Assembly (NCBI RefSeq): GCF_030382115.1
Contig: NZ_JAUDRJ010000003.1
Coordinates: 2,410,876-2,425,309 of the forward strand
Origin: Nostoc sp. GT001
GTDB taxonomy: Bacteria > Cyanobacteriota > Cyanobacteriia > Cyanobacteriales > Nostocaceae
Direction of reading: 5' to 3'
DNA length: 14,434 bases
Of the stretch, positions 1 to 6,858 are shown in pieces (the first letter of the stretch is position 1; every line of letters starts with the position of its first letter). The position numbers and the translations under genes are program-made. Under the pieces are notes generated by a model, which worked only from the letters and a program-made list of their open reading frames with translations, made no database searches and was not told the origin of the DNA.

Positions 1-52
1 GACGATCGCGCTTTGGTTGACAAAATTTAAATTGGGCATTGGTAACTGAACT

Positions 53-1633
53 TTAGGCAGAATTTTCCTCCTCGGCATTGGAAAACAGGCTGGGATCGAG
101 ATAGTTGATGCGTGCTAGAGGACTTAAAGCTGCGAGAATTTGAGCGCCGTAGCTGCGGTTAACTACACGACTATCAAGCAAAGCCACAATCCCTTGACTT
201 TCTCGTACTGGAGCGATGGCTCGTTGTAATTCATTTAAGGCAGCTGGCAACAAGTATAAACGGAACCAATCTTGATGCGATCGCTTATAAAGAGCTACCC
301 TACCAGCTACCAGAGGATTTTCTAAAGATGGTAGGGGCAAAGTTGCAATGATTAATAGATGGGGTGCTGGCAAGACTCGTTGATGTTCTCGCCAAAATTC
401 CCAACCGCTAATCAAAATACCATTTTCATCTAAACAAGTTTTTTCTACTTGCACCCGCGAACCAAACTCTGAGGCTAGAATTGTAGCCACTTGAGCCTTT
501 AGTGGTACATCCCCCACCAAGACAACCGTTAATCCTGGTGCTGTTGCACTTAAACAAACCAGTGTGCGGACTTTGTGAATAAATGCCGCTTGAAATTCTG
601 GTGTGTTGGGTAGAGGCAACTTATAGGGTACATACAGTTGAATTGCTTCCGCTTGACTTTCCGAAGAGAACTTCAGGCAAGTTAAATCGTCCAAACCCAA
701 GCGCTGGTGAAAAAGGGGAGCCTCAGTTTCCGGTTCGATAGCGCTACCAATTAAAACTACTGGTTGTCGCTGCCAAACAGGTGAAAGTATTTCTCCTAAT
801 TCCATTGGGGCGTAGTGCAAAGAAAATAAACCTTGTCGATGGGCAATAGTCGCCCAGAAGAGAGGGGGGGGAGCAGGGGGAGATGAGAGAGTAGGGGGGG
901 AAAGATTTTCATCAAGGGTTTGAAATTGTTGCCAGAATTGTTTCCAAGGTTCTGGCAGTGTTTGTACTGACTCGAAAGCAGAATAGAGACGACTCAAAAT
1001 TTCTATTTCTGGCTGGGAAATTAGATAGCAATGATATGGATTAGCAGGATGCTGAAAAAGTTCGTGTGTTAGTTGTATCCGTGCTTCGCGAATTGCCTCC
1101 GCTTGGTTGGGACAAGCTAGCATGAGTTGATCCCAATCATCGGGTTGAATATCTTGGGTAAGTTGATGACGCACCCAGTCTTCGAGATCGTCTACCCCAT
1201 CAATAATTGTGGGGATGCCTTGGGGAAAGCGTGAGCCACCACCAGCCAATTGTCCTTTTAACCAAGCTTCTGGGGAAGTTAAGAGTAGCCCTTGGAACTC
1301 AGCATCAGGCCAAGCATCACCTGTCCTAATCGATTTATTGGTTGGTAGCCATTGCTGTAGACGGGGAATTTCCACCCGCAGTAGAAGTTGCTGCACTGTT
1401 TCTTGAGCAACAATAATTACAGGGCCATGCCACATTAGGGCTGATGCTACGAAACTAGTACGATACCGCCCTTGATAGCCACTAACTGCCCCTACTTGAA
1501 TTAGGGCACTACGTCCCAGGCGCAAGGCGCGTGCTACCAACCGTGCCATCGTCAAATGATGGGGCCAGGAAGGGAACCCCGCTTGCGATCGCAAAAAGTT
1601 ATGTAGTGACAAATGAACTTCTGCCTCAATCAC
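53..1633 (-). CDS. DinG/XPD-family helicase homologue with degenerate catalytic motifs
   Basis: A 526-residue protein starting at GTG; no strong ribosome-binding site is visible and the first in-frame ATG is Met29. The C-terminal third follows superfamily 2 DinG/XPD helicases: a motif like WEG.. at 411-414 (WEFW), LLIIATLPLPSLENPLVAGR at 426-445 matching the LPFP..P...AR block, and a Q-rich helix ending in LLDSRV then YG at 485-496. Where Walker A should be (about 46-60) there is no GKT or GKS. The expected DEAH box reads DGVD (145-148). The motif VI QxxGRxxR region reads QRAIAPVR (470-477). Only Cys174, Cys202, Cys360 and Cys400 are present, not in the spacing of the DinG iron-sulfur cluster. 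Residues 244-259 form a Pro/Ser-rich linker encoded by a G-rich tract. E. coli DinG is about 716 residues, so this one is shorter. I infer a non-catalytic helicase relative, perhaps DNA-binding or structural. Family assignment is good; function is unknown. Confidence 0.75.
   Translation of the reverse strand: MIEAEVHLSLHNFLRSQAGFPSWPHHLTMARLVARALRLGRSALIQVGAVSGYQGRYRTSFVASALMWHGPVIIVAQETVQQLLLRVEIPRLQQWLPTNKSIRTGDAWPDAEFQGLLLTSPEAWLKGQLAGGGSRFPQGIPTIIDGVDDLEDWVRHQLTQDIQPDDWDQLMLACPNQAEAIREARIQLTHELFQHPANPYHCYLISQPEIEILSRLYSAFESVQTLPEPWKQFWQQFQTLDENLSPPTLSSPPAPPPLFWATIAHRQGLFSLHYAPMELGEILSPVWQRQPVVLIGSAIEPETEAPLFHQRLGLDDLTCLKFSSESQAEAIQLYVPYKLPLPNTPEFQAAFIHKVRTLVCLSATAPGLTVVLVGDVPLKAQVATILASEFGSRVQVEKTCLDENGILISGWEFWREHQRVLPAPHLLIIATLPLPSLENPLVAGRVALYKRSHQDWFRLYLLPAALNELQRAIAPVRESQGIVALLDSRVVNRSYGAQILAALSPLARINYLDPSLFSNAEEENSA
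857..905. repeat. G/purine-rich tract inside the helicase-like gene
   Basis: The plus strand carries G8 (864-871), G5 (876-880) and G7 (894-900) in a stretch that is almost all purine. It encodes the proline-rich linker (about residues 244-259) between the two halves of the helicase-like protein. Homopolymer runs this long are prone to slippage; a one-base change would frameshift the gene. Confidence 0.7.
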
Positions 1634-1690
1634 ACGCTTTCAATTCCATACAAAGTGATTTTTACTTCCAATTGCCCCATTTCTATTATC

Positions 1691-1744
1691 TTGTTATTTG
1701 TCATTTGTCCTTTGTCCTTTGCTAATGACCAATGACCAATGACC
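1691..1744. repeat. Two adjoining heptamer tandem repeats (STRR type)
   Basis: Positions 1691-1718 hold four 7-bp units of the form TTGTYAT/TTGTCCT. Positions 1724-1744 hold three units of AATGACC. The two arrays are roughly inverted with respect to each other. Heptamer repeats in gaps are typical of heterocystous cyanobacteria. They lie between the divergent helicase-like and M48 genes, so any promoter for either gene must sit in or next to them. Confidence 0.8.
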
Positions 1745-1765
1745 AATCACCCAATACCCTAAATT

Positions 1766-2728
1766 ATGCCAACTTACACAGGAATTTCCAGCGAAGCCTT
1801 CAGGCATCCACTAGATCGCCAAGCCGAGCAAGCTTTACGAAATTTACCAGGATTTGATTTAATCGCTCGTAAATTTGTGGAATTTATCTACGAACGCCCT
1901 CAATTAGTCTATCTAATGGGTAACAGCATCCAAGTTGGGCCGCGTCAATATTCCACTATTTACCAGATGTTTCGGGAATGCGTCCGAGATTTGGACATTT
2001 ACCCAGAACCAACACTGTTTGTCTCGCAAAATCCCCAAGCAAATAGCTATGCGCTGGGGCAAGAGAATCCTTATATAGTCATAAATACAGGGATACTAGA
2101 CTTACTAGACGAAGCCGAGATGAGGACGGTGCTAGCCCATGAACTGGGGCATATTAAATGTGGTCATACTATTTTAATTCAAATGGCGATGTGGGCGATG
2201 AATGCTGCTTCTGCCTTGGGAGAATTGACCTTTGGCATCGGTAATATTGTCACACAAGGCTTGATTTATGCCTTTTTTGAGTGGCGGCGCAAAGCCGAGT
2301 TATCGTCAGATCGCGCTGCACTACTAGTAATGGATGACTTGAATCCTGTGATGTCAACGATGATGAAACTCTCTGGCGGTAGTAACAAATATGCCAATGA
2401 ATGTAGTTTACAAGAGTTTATCAAGCAGTCAGAAAATTATCAGGCACTGGATGAAGATGGACTGAATCAGATATATAAATTCTTGATCTACAATGGCGCT
2501 CAGGGTATGATGTTGAGTCATCCTTTCCCTGTTGAACGCTTACATTACTTACGGGCGTGGGCTGTATCCGAAGAATATCAGCAAATTCGCCGAGGAAATT
2601 ATCAGCGATCGCCTGCTTCCGGATCGGTAAATGTTGCAGCAGAATCTTCCGCAAGTCAAACAGAAGTTTTACGCCGTCAAATTGAAGAATTACAACGAGA
2701 AATCGACAGAATTAGAAGGAATGAGTAG
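1766..2728 (+). CDS. M48-family zinc metalloprotease
   Basis: A 320-residue protein with the zinc-protease motif HELGH at 125-129 and the third ligand in an ExxxD motif (E178, D182, within AELSSDRAA). The conserved SHPFPVERL block follows at 251-259. These place it in peptidase family M48 (HtpX/Ste24-like core). A hydrophobic stretch at about 138-172, between the two zinc motifs, probably associates with the membrane. Residues 297-320 are a charged amphipathic helix, likely a short coiled coil. The N-terminal ~120 residues resemble the conserved cyanobacterial form of this protease, and I see no signal peptide. The ATG has no clear Shine-Dalgarno sequence and follows a heptamer repeat array. 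The gene converges on a CPBP intramembrane protease. Likely role, by family: membrane-associated protein quality control; the substrate is unknown. Confidence 0.9.
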   Translation: MPTYTGISSEAFRHPLDRQAEQALRNLPGFDLIARKFVEFIYERPQLVYLMGNSIQVGPRQYSTIYQMFRECVRDLDIYPEPTLFVSQNPQANSYALGQENPYIVINTGILDLLDEAEMRTVLAHELGHIKCGHTILIQMAMWAMNAASALGELTFGIGNIVTQGLIYAFFEWRRKAELSSDRAALLVMDDLNPVMSTMMKLSGGSNKYANECSLQEFIKQSENYQALDEDGLNQIYKFLIYNGAQGMMLSHPFPVERLHYLRAWAVSEEYQQIRRGNYQRSPASGSVNVAAESSASQTEVLRRQIEELQREIDRIRRNE

Positions 2729-2751
2729 TTTTTAGTACTAAGGGTGGATTT

Positions 2752-2784
2752 AGATCCCCGACTTCTTTGAGAAGTCGGGGATCT
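2752..2784. terminator. Perfect palindrome between convergent genes, possible bidirectional terminator
   Basis: A perfect 15-bp stem (2752-2766 with 2770-2784) encloses a 3-nt loop, with the core GATCCCCGACTTCT. It lies in the 88-bp gap between two converging stop codons. There is no strong T-run directly after either arm, although CTTTTTA occurs about 10 bp to the right. From memory, closely similar palindromes occur at many intergenic sites in Nostoc and Anabaena, so it is probably a dispersed repeat that may also act as a terminator. Confidence 0.75.
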
Positions 2785-2816
2785 GGCTAGCAACTTTTTA
2801 CAGAAAATTAAAATAC

Positions 2817-3692
2817 TTAAGAGTTGAACCAGATAATTACTCCAGTTCCCAATACACAAATAATTCCCGCCAAGCCCGCTAAGGGTTTTTTATTTTTACC
2901 TGTAAACCAGTCAGAGACAATACCAGTGTAAGTAATTAGTTCTGCTGTATCTATGGTAGCGATCGCCCATACCCATCCTGCGTGCAATCCCCAAGCTAAA
3001 CCCAAATTACCACTTGTAGCAAAGCGTGCTAATACCAGCACCATTCCCATCAGCCATAATCCAGGAAGTTGGGGTGCAGTTTCGCGTTGCTCCCAAATCA
3101 GGTGTAACAAGGCAAAAATCAAGCTAGAAATTGCTGCTGCTACCCAAACTGGGTAATCCTGCGCTAATTCTGTGAACAGGAAACCGCGAAAAACTAACTC
3201 TTCTATCCCACCGACTAACAACGCTATCAAGAAAATTGGTAGCAAGATGGGTAGTAGTAACTTGAAATTCGACTTTTCAAAAGAACACCAACCTAACCCG
3301 AATTGCCCACCAAATACAATAGCTAGACTCAGCACTCCTAAACTAAAACCTAGTGCTAAAAAACCAAGAGTTGAAAGATTGCCAACAAAGCCGTAATCTG
3401 AAAAAGATTTATTAGTCAACCAAACAACTCCCCAGAGGATCGGGGGAGCTAATAGGTAAAGTGACACCAATAACGGCATTTTTTGCTCTGGCTGTAAAGG
3501 TTTAGGAGGTTGCCAATTAAGCAATATTGCCGATACTGTTGCTACTGGCAACCAGCAAACTATCCAGAAAAGAAAAAATGCCGTCACTATAACTAGTGGC
3601 GGTGCATTTTCTATAAACGCCAGTAAGGCGTTGACCGAAGATTCAAAGAAAGTTATCAAAATAAACAAAAAAACACGATAGACTTCTTGCAT
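2817..3692 (-). CDS. CPBP-family (CAAX/Rce1-like) intramembrane metalloprotease
   Basis: A 291-residue, very hydrophobic protein with about seven or eight predicted membrane segments. The three family motifs are in order: EELVFR (E164, E165, R169), FALLH (F193 to H197), and the third helix GLHAGWVWA with H237. This is the glutamic intramembrane protease family formerly called Abi/CAAX (PF02517). In place of the Asn often found four residues after the last His there is Val, inside the aromatic HAGWVW form, which I believe is common in cyanobacterial members. It starts at ATG with no obvious ribosome-binding site. Family members cleave prenylated or membrane proteins, or protect against bacteriocins. 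The substrate here cannot be inferred. It is convergent with the M48 protease and downstream, on the same strand, of the CalA-like gene. Confidence 0.88.
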   Translation of the reverse strand: MQEVYRVFLFILITFFESSVNALLAFIENAPPLVIVTAFFLFWIVCWLPVATVSAILLNWQPPKPLQPEQKMPLLVSLYLLAPPILWGVVWLTNKSFSDYGFVGNLSTLGFLALGFSLGVLSLAIVFGGQFGLGWCSFEKSNFKLLLPILLPIFLIALLVGGIEELVFRGFLFTELAQDYPVWVAAAISSLIFALLHLIWEQRETAPQLPGLWLMGMVLVLARFATSGNLGLAWGLHAGWVWAIATIDTAELITYTGIVSDWFTGKNKKPLAGLAGIICVLGTGVIIWFNS

Positions 3693-3782
3693 TATAGATT
3701 TCTTGCTGATTAATCAAGACTCTACTCAATTTGGTGACTTCTGCAAGGGGTCTAATCGTATTTTTTAGCTGGCTACCAGTTT

Positions 3783-3837
3783 GCTGTGGGGGTAAGGACA
3801 AGTTATCATCACTGAAACTTATCCTTACCATCAGCAA
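3783..3837 (-). terminator. Hairpin just after the CalA-like stop codon
   Basis: A 14-bp stem (3791-3804 with 3816-3829; one mismatch that can pair as G-U) with an 11-nt loop, extended by GCTG/CAGC at the outer edges. It begins within 12 bases of the stop codon of the cyAbrB gene. There is no U-run after the stem, so it may stabilise the mRNA 3' end or attenuate read-through into the protease gene rather than be a classical intrinsic terminator. Confidence 0.5.
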
Positions 3838-3839
3838 AT

Positions 3840-4277
3840 TTAGTCTTCGTCTTCCAAATCTTCGTCTGATTCGTCAGAATCTATATCTTGTGAGGTTAGT
3901 TTTTTATCGCTTTCACCTAGTTGAATTAGGTGAATATGTTTGTATCCCAGCCTAATTTCAAACTCATCTCCAGCCTTCAAGCCCATTGCTTTGGTATATG
4001 TAGCACCAATTACAATCTGACCATTTTGATGGACACTAACCCGATATGTCGGTTCACGACCACGACCATCTTTAGGTGCTTCTGGACTTAGAGGAATTCC
4101 CCTAGCAGACAGCAAAGCGTCATAAAAATCGGTGAGATTGACACGAACTTGGTTATTCTTAGTAACAGTGTAATAGCCGCACTGTTTAGCTCTTTCTCGG
4201 CGTGGTAATGTGGAAAGTTCTTTTACTTTAGCAAGTAGTGCTTTTCCAGTTAATGGCGCGGTTGCAGTTTCAGTCAT
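3840..4277 (-). CDS. calA: cyAbrB1-type AbrB-like transcriptional regulator (CalA-like)
   Basis: A cyanobacterial AbrB-like DNA-binding protein of 145 residues from the chosen ATG. The N-terminal part contains TGKALLAKVKEL and CGYYTVTKNNQVRVN, then comes a basic GRGREPTYRVSV element and an AbrB-like swapped-hairpin domain (YRVSVHQNGQIVIGATYTKA ... GDEFEIRLGYKHIHLIQL). The final 20 or so residues are strongly acidic (DSDESDEDLEDED). The wording GREPTYRVSVH...LGYKHIHL fits cyAbrB1 (CalA of Anabaena, Sll0359 type) better than cyAbrB2 (Sll0822 type). An in-frame TTG nine bases upstream (4286) has an AAGGA closer to it, so the true start could be there. The family acts globally on carbon and nitrogen metabolism, hydrogenase and stress genes. 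It is divergent from sdhB across a long gap; Synechocystis also has a cyAbrB gene (sll0822) beside an sdhB gene (sll0823). Confidence 0.85.
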   Translation of the reverse strand: MTETATAPLTGKALLAKVKELSTLPRRERAKQCGYYTVTKNNQVRVNLTDFYDALLSARGIPLSPEAPKDGRGREPTYRVSVHQNGQIVIGATYTKAMGLKAGDEFEIRLGYKHIHLIQLGESDKKLTSQDIDSDESDEDLEDED

Positions 4278-4425
4278 TATGCTCAAATTTTCCTTACTCT
4301 CTCCAAACTGATAAATTATGTAGTCTCATGCCAGCATTTAATTTTTTAGCATTTGCATAGAGCTACTGAAGACCCTAGTGTAACGGGTGAATTCCTGCCG
4401 ATAGGAGCCAAAAGCACTTCTATAT

Positions 4426-4587
4426 ATGGTTGTCTACAACCAACTAGAGGCCATAGTTGCCACAGACATTAATTTTGGTGATGTTACGGCACTTTTAACC
4501 ATTATTCGCCATCAGAAAGAAAACTATTTTCTCCTTTGGCGTTACTGTAGCGGTGTAACTTTCAGCCACCTTTACAAATGGGGTTAG
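4426..4587 (+). CDS. Possible small protein, unrecognised
   Basis: A 53-codon open frame beginning ATGGTTGTCTAC and ending TAG. Its composition is plausible for a protein (MVVYNQLEAIVATDINFGDV, then a basic segment IIRHQKENYFLLWRY). I recognise no family. There is no ribosome-binding site at useful spacing; AGGAG lies about 20 bases upstream. The first codons overlap a small hairpin (4427-4442). It may be chance, a remnant, or a real short peptide gene in the calA-sdhB gap. Confidence 0.22.
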   Translation: MVVYNQLEAIVATDINFGDVTALLTIIRHQKENYFLLWRYCSGVTFSHLYKWG

Positions 4588-4754
4588 TTCTACTGCAAAT
4601 AAGTCGTAGACCCAAAAAATTGCAGGTTTTTCACTTTCAGTGCTTGCCTTTCTTGGCAATGAGCAAGTAGAGTTTTCTCCACTCGTCCTCTCAAGCTTAG
4701 GACAGCATAGTATTTCAATAGAGTCCTACGGGCATACACCCTTTTGTCCTACCA

Positions 4755-4782
4755 GTAGAGACGCGAATTTTCTTGTCTCTAC
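4755..4782. repeat. Interrupted palindrome GTAGAGAC/GTCTCTAC
   Basis: Perfect 8-bp arms (4755-4762 and 4775-4782) flank a 12-nt centre. From memory this GTAGAGAC...GTCTCTAC arrangement recurs in intergenic DNA of Nostoc relatives, so I take it as a copy of a dispersed palindromic repeat. Confidence 0.65.
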
Positions 4783-5102
4783 ATTACGAATCAACAAAGC
4801 AGTAGTAACCGCGCTGATACGGCTATTGATTCTGGTTTTGCTACTTCGTAATTTTATATTAAATACTAGCATGGACTAATAATAGCAAAATAGTTGTTTA
4901 ATTTTGAATTAAAGTTGCTGGTAAATTTTTATTTAAATTCCTGGACTAAAAGAAGAAAAAAGCAGTGACGATTTTCTTAACCCTTTATTGCAAGCGTGAG
5001 CATTGCTATCTGGCTTTTATAAAAATTTATATAATTGAGACGAGCAGTTTTGACCAATGAGTTCAATCCCATATTTTCTTGATTGAGAGCAAGCCAAAAA
5101 GC

Positions 5103-5145
5103 GAAAAGTCTCTCACCTCCGGGTTTCGCGGTGCTCTAACTTTTC
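5103..5145. other. Nested inverted repeats, possible structured RNA
   Basis: A 7-bp outer stem (GAAAAGT 5103-5109 with ACTTTTC 5139-5145) encloses a CACC/GGTG inner stem (5114-5117 with 5130-5133) and a 12-nt GC-rich loop. An alternative pairing, GCGAAA 5101-5106 with TTTCGC 5124-5129, competes with it. The segment is richer in GC than its surroundings. It could be part of an RNA leader or small RNA; I do not recognise a family. Confidence 0.3.
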
Positions 5146-5654
5146 TTTGAAAGTGGTGGGGATTTTTCTTCGGTTTATTATCTTCAGGTCAAAAGCAGTC
5201 AGAAGATTTTACACGTCTGTCTATGGGAAGAACAAATCTCTTAACATCTGCCTAGTGCTTGATTGCCACTACTATATATTAAACATGGGCTTTCAGACTT
5301 CTATATAATCAAAAAATTCCGTCAAGTGGTAGCGAAGGTGGAATTTTACTGTCAGGACTACTTGACTCAAGTTGACATCAAGACATGTTGCTAACTTCAC
5401 ATACATTTCATTTGGATACGATCGCTAGGTCAAAGATCAACTTAAGTTACTTTTTAAGCAAACCCTCTTTCCTTTACATTCCAAACAGGTAAATTCAATG
5501 CAAAGCTGCGATTACATTTTTGGCGTTTTAACTCAGAATTTGACGAAAATCTTGCCGACAGTGCTACTACAAGTAAAATTTTAATGGTTATCCTTAAACT
5601 AGAATCAGTCGCCCTTGAATCGTCAGCCTATTAACACCAGGATTTGAATTAGGG

Positions 5655-5680
5655 GCGAAAAAGCATAACTCCCTTTTCGC
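5655..5680 (+). other. Inverted repeat upstream of sdhB
   Basis: GCGAAAA (5655-5661) pairs perfectly with TTTTCGC (5674-5680) around a 12-nt loop, about 65 bp before the preferred sdhB start. It may be an operator or a leader hairpin. On the plus strand the second arm is not followed by a T-run. Confidence 0.35.
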
Positions 5681-5746
5681 AACTACCTGCTTTGACTCAT
5701 GATTGTTGAGGCTGGTGAAGTAATTTTAAAATTTTGGTTAGTAGTT

Positions 5747-6751
5747 ATGGAAGTTATTTTTAAGGTCATTCGACAGCAACAAAATTCCTCCCCTGTTGTA
5801 CAAACCTACCTTGTGGAAGCCGAACCAGGTAATACAATCTTGGATTGCCTCAATCAAATTAAGTGGGAGCAAGATGGAACTTTGGCATTTCGCAAAAATT
5901 GCCGCAATACTATTTGTGGTAGCTGTGCTGTGCGAATTAATGGGCGTTCGGCTTTAGCTTGTAAAGAAAATGTTGGGAGTGAACTTGCCAGATTACAACA
6001 AATACCATCATCTCAAAGTAAAGTAAATGCTATTGATGAAATCACGATCGCACCTCTTGGCAATATGCCCGTGATTAAAGATTTGGTTGTAGATATGAGC
6101 AGCTTTTGGAATAATCTAGAGGCAGTTGCCCCTTATGTGAGTACGGCAGCACGACAAGTACCAGAAAGAGAGTTTTTGCAAACACCACAAGAGCGATCGC
6201 GTCTCGATCAAACTGGTAACTGTATTATGTGCGGTGCTTGTTACTCTGAATGCAACGCTCGTGAAGTTAATCCAGACTTTGTAGGTCCCCATGCCCTTGC
6301 CAAAGCTTACCGAATGGTAGCAGACTCCCGCGATAGCGACACCGAAAATCGCTTAGAAAGCTACAACGAAGGGACTAAAGGTGTGTGGGGTTGCACCCGT
6401 TGTTTATACTGCGATTCAGTTTGTCCAATGGAAGTTGCACCATTAGAACAAATCACCAAAGTTAAACAAGAAATTCTCACCCAGAAACAAGCCAGCGATA
6501 GTCGCTCAATTCGTCACCGGAAAGTATTGGTAGATTTGGTTAAAGAAGGTGGTTGGATTGATGAACGTCAATTTGGTTTACAAGTTGTCGGTAATTATTT
6601 TCAGGATTTAAAAGGATTACTCAGTCTTGCACCCCTCGGCTTGCGGATGATCCTCCGGGGTAAGTTTCCCCTATCATTTGAAGCTTCTGAGGGGACAAAA
6701 CAAGTGCGATTGCTCATTGAATCTGTGCAACAAGTAGAAAACAAAAGTTAG
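5747..6751 (+). CDS. sdhB: Succinate dehydrogenase/fumarate reductase iron-sulfur subunit (SdhB)
   Basis: I chose the ATG at 5747 (334 residues) because MEVIFKVIRQ aligns with the first beta-strand of SdhB; an in-frame ATG at 5699 would add 16 unmatched residues. Neither has a clear Shine-Dalgarno. The N-terminal [2Fe-2S] ferredoxin domain has C52, C57, C60 and C72 (CRNTICGSC then ALACKE). The C-terminal helical domain has CIMCGACYSEC (C159, C162, C165, C169) and CTRCLYCDSVCP (C216, C219, C222, C226). C219 sits where E. coli SdhB has Ile209, so the site that is usually [3Fe-4S] is predicted to be [4Fe-4S], as in type-E enzymes. It is about 95 residues longer than E. coli SdhB, mostly at the C-terminus. 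It passes electrons from the flavoprotein subunit to the membrane quinone pool. Neither SdhA nor a membrane anchor gene is adjacent, which is usual in cyanobacteria. Confidence 0.9.
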   Translation: MEVIFKVIRQQQNSSPVVQTYLVEAEPGNTILDCLNQIKWEQDGTLAFRKNCRNTICGSCAVRINGRSALACKENVGSELARLQQIPSSQSKVNAIDEITIAPLGNMPVIKDLVVDMSSFWNNLEAVAPYVSTAARQVPEREFLQTPQERSRLDQTGNCIMCGACYSECNAREVNPDFVGPHALAKAYRMVADSRDSDTENRLESYNEGTKGVWGCTRCLYCDSVCPMEVAPLEQITKVKQEILTQKQASDSRSIRHRKVLVDLVKEGGWIDERQFGLQVVGNYFQDLKGLLSLAPLGLRMILRGKFPLSFEASEGTKQVRLLIESVQQVENKS

Positions 6752-6756
6752 AGGTG

Positions 6757-6855
6757 AGGAGTTAGAAGTAAAACTTAGGAGTTATGAGTTATGAGTTAGG
6801 AGTTAGGAGTTAGGAATTTTTAACTCATAACTCCTCACTTCTAACTCTTAACTTT
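6757..6855. repeat. GAGTTAG heptamer array with inverted repeat
   Basis: Several 7-bp units of GAGTTAG/GAGTTAT run from about 6757 to 6814, followed by complementary units to about 6855. The best stem is perfect over 15 bp (6777-6791 with 6821-6835). It fills the gap between the convergent sdhB and PD40 lipoprotein genes and could act as a bidirectional terminator. Confidence 0.75.
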
Positions 6856-6858
6856 AGT

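Larger units (their letters stand above)
4278..5746. other. Long gene-poor gap between divergent calA-like and sdhB genes
   Basis: About 1.47 kb with no recognisable conserved protein, though open frames of 53-79 codons exist. It contains a small hairpin at 4427-4442 (TGGTTG/CAACCA, 4-nt loop), another at 4644-4659 (TTGCC/GGCAA), a Nostoc-type interrupted palindrome at 4755-4782, a nested fold at 5103-5145 and a 7-bp inverted repeat at 5655-5680. Two perfect -10 hexamers TATAAT occur at 5030-5035 and 5304-5309, without good -35 boxes. It could hold promoters with a long sdhB leader, a non-coding RNA, or decayed genes. I found no tRNA, and no Yfr1 motif. Confidence 0.5.

Noticed and set aside
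1209..1406. 65-codon plus-strand ORF
   Set aside because: It lies entirely antisense to the helicase-like gene and its product has no recognisable features.
4640..4879. 79-codon plus-strand ORF in the calA-sdhB gap
   Set aside because: It runs through a small hairpin and the 4755-4782 dispersed palindrome, has no good ribosome-binding site and resembles no family; probably chance.
5101..5160. Yfr1-like small RNA
   Set aside because: The conserved ACTCCTCACAC motif between two hairpins is absent.
6757..6855. Repeats as a CRISPR array
   Set aside because: The units are 7 bp and directly abutting, with no unique spacers.
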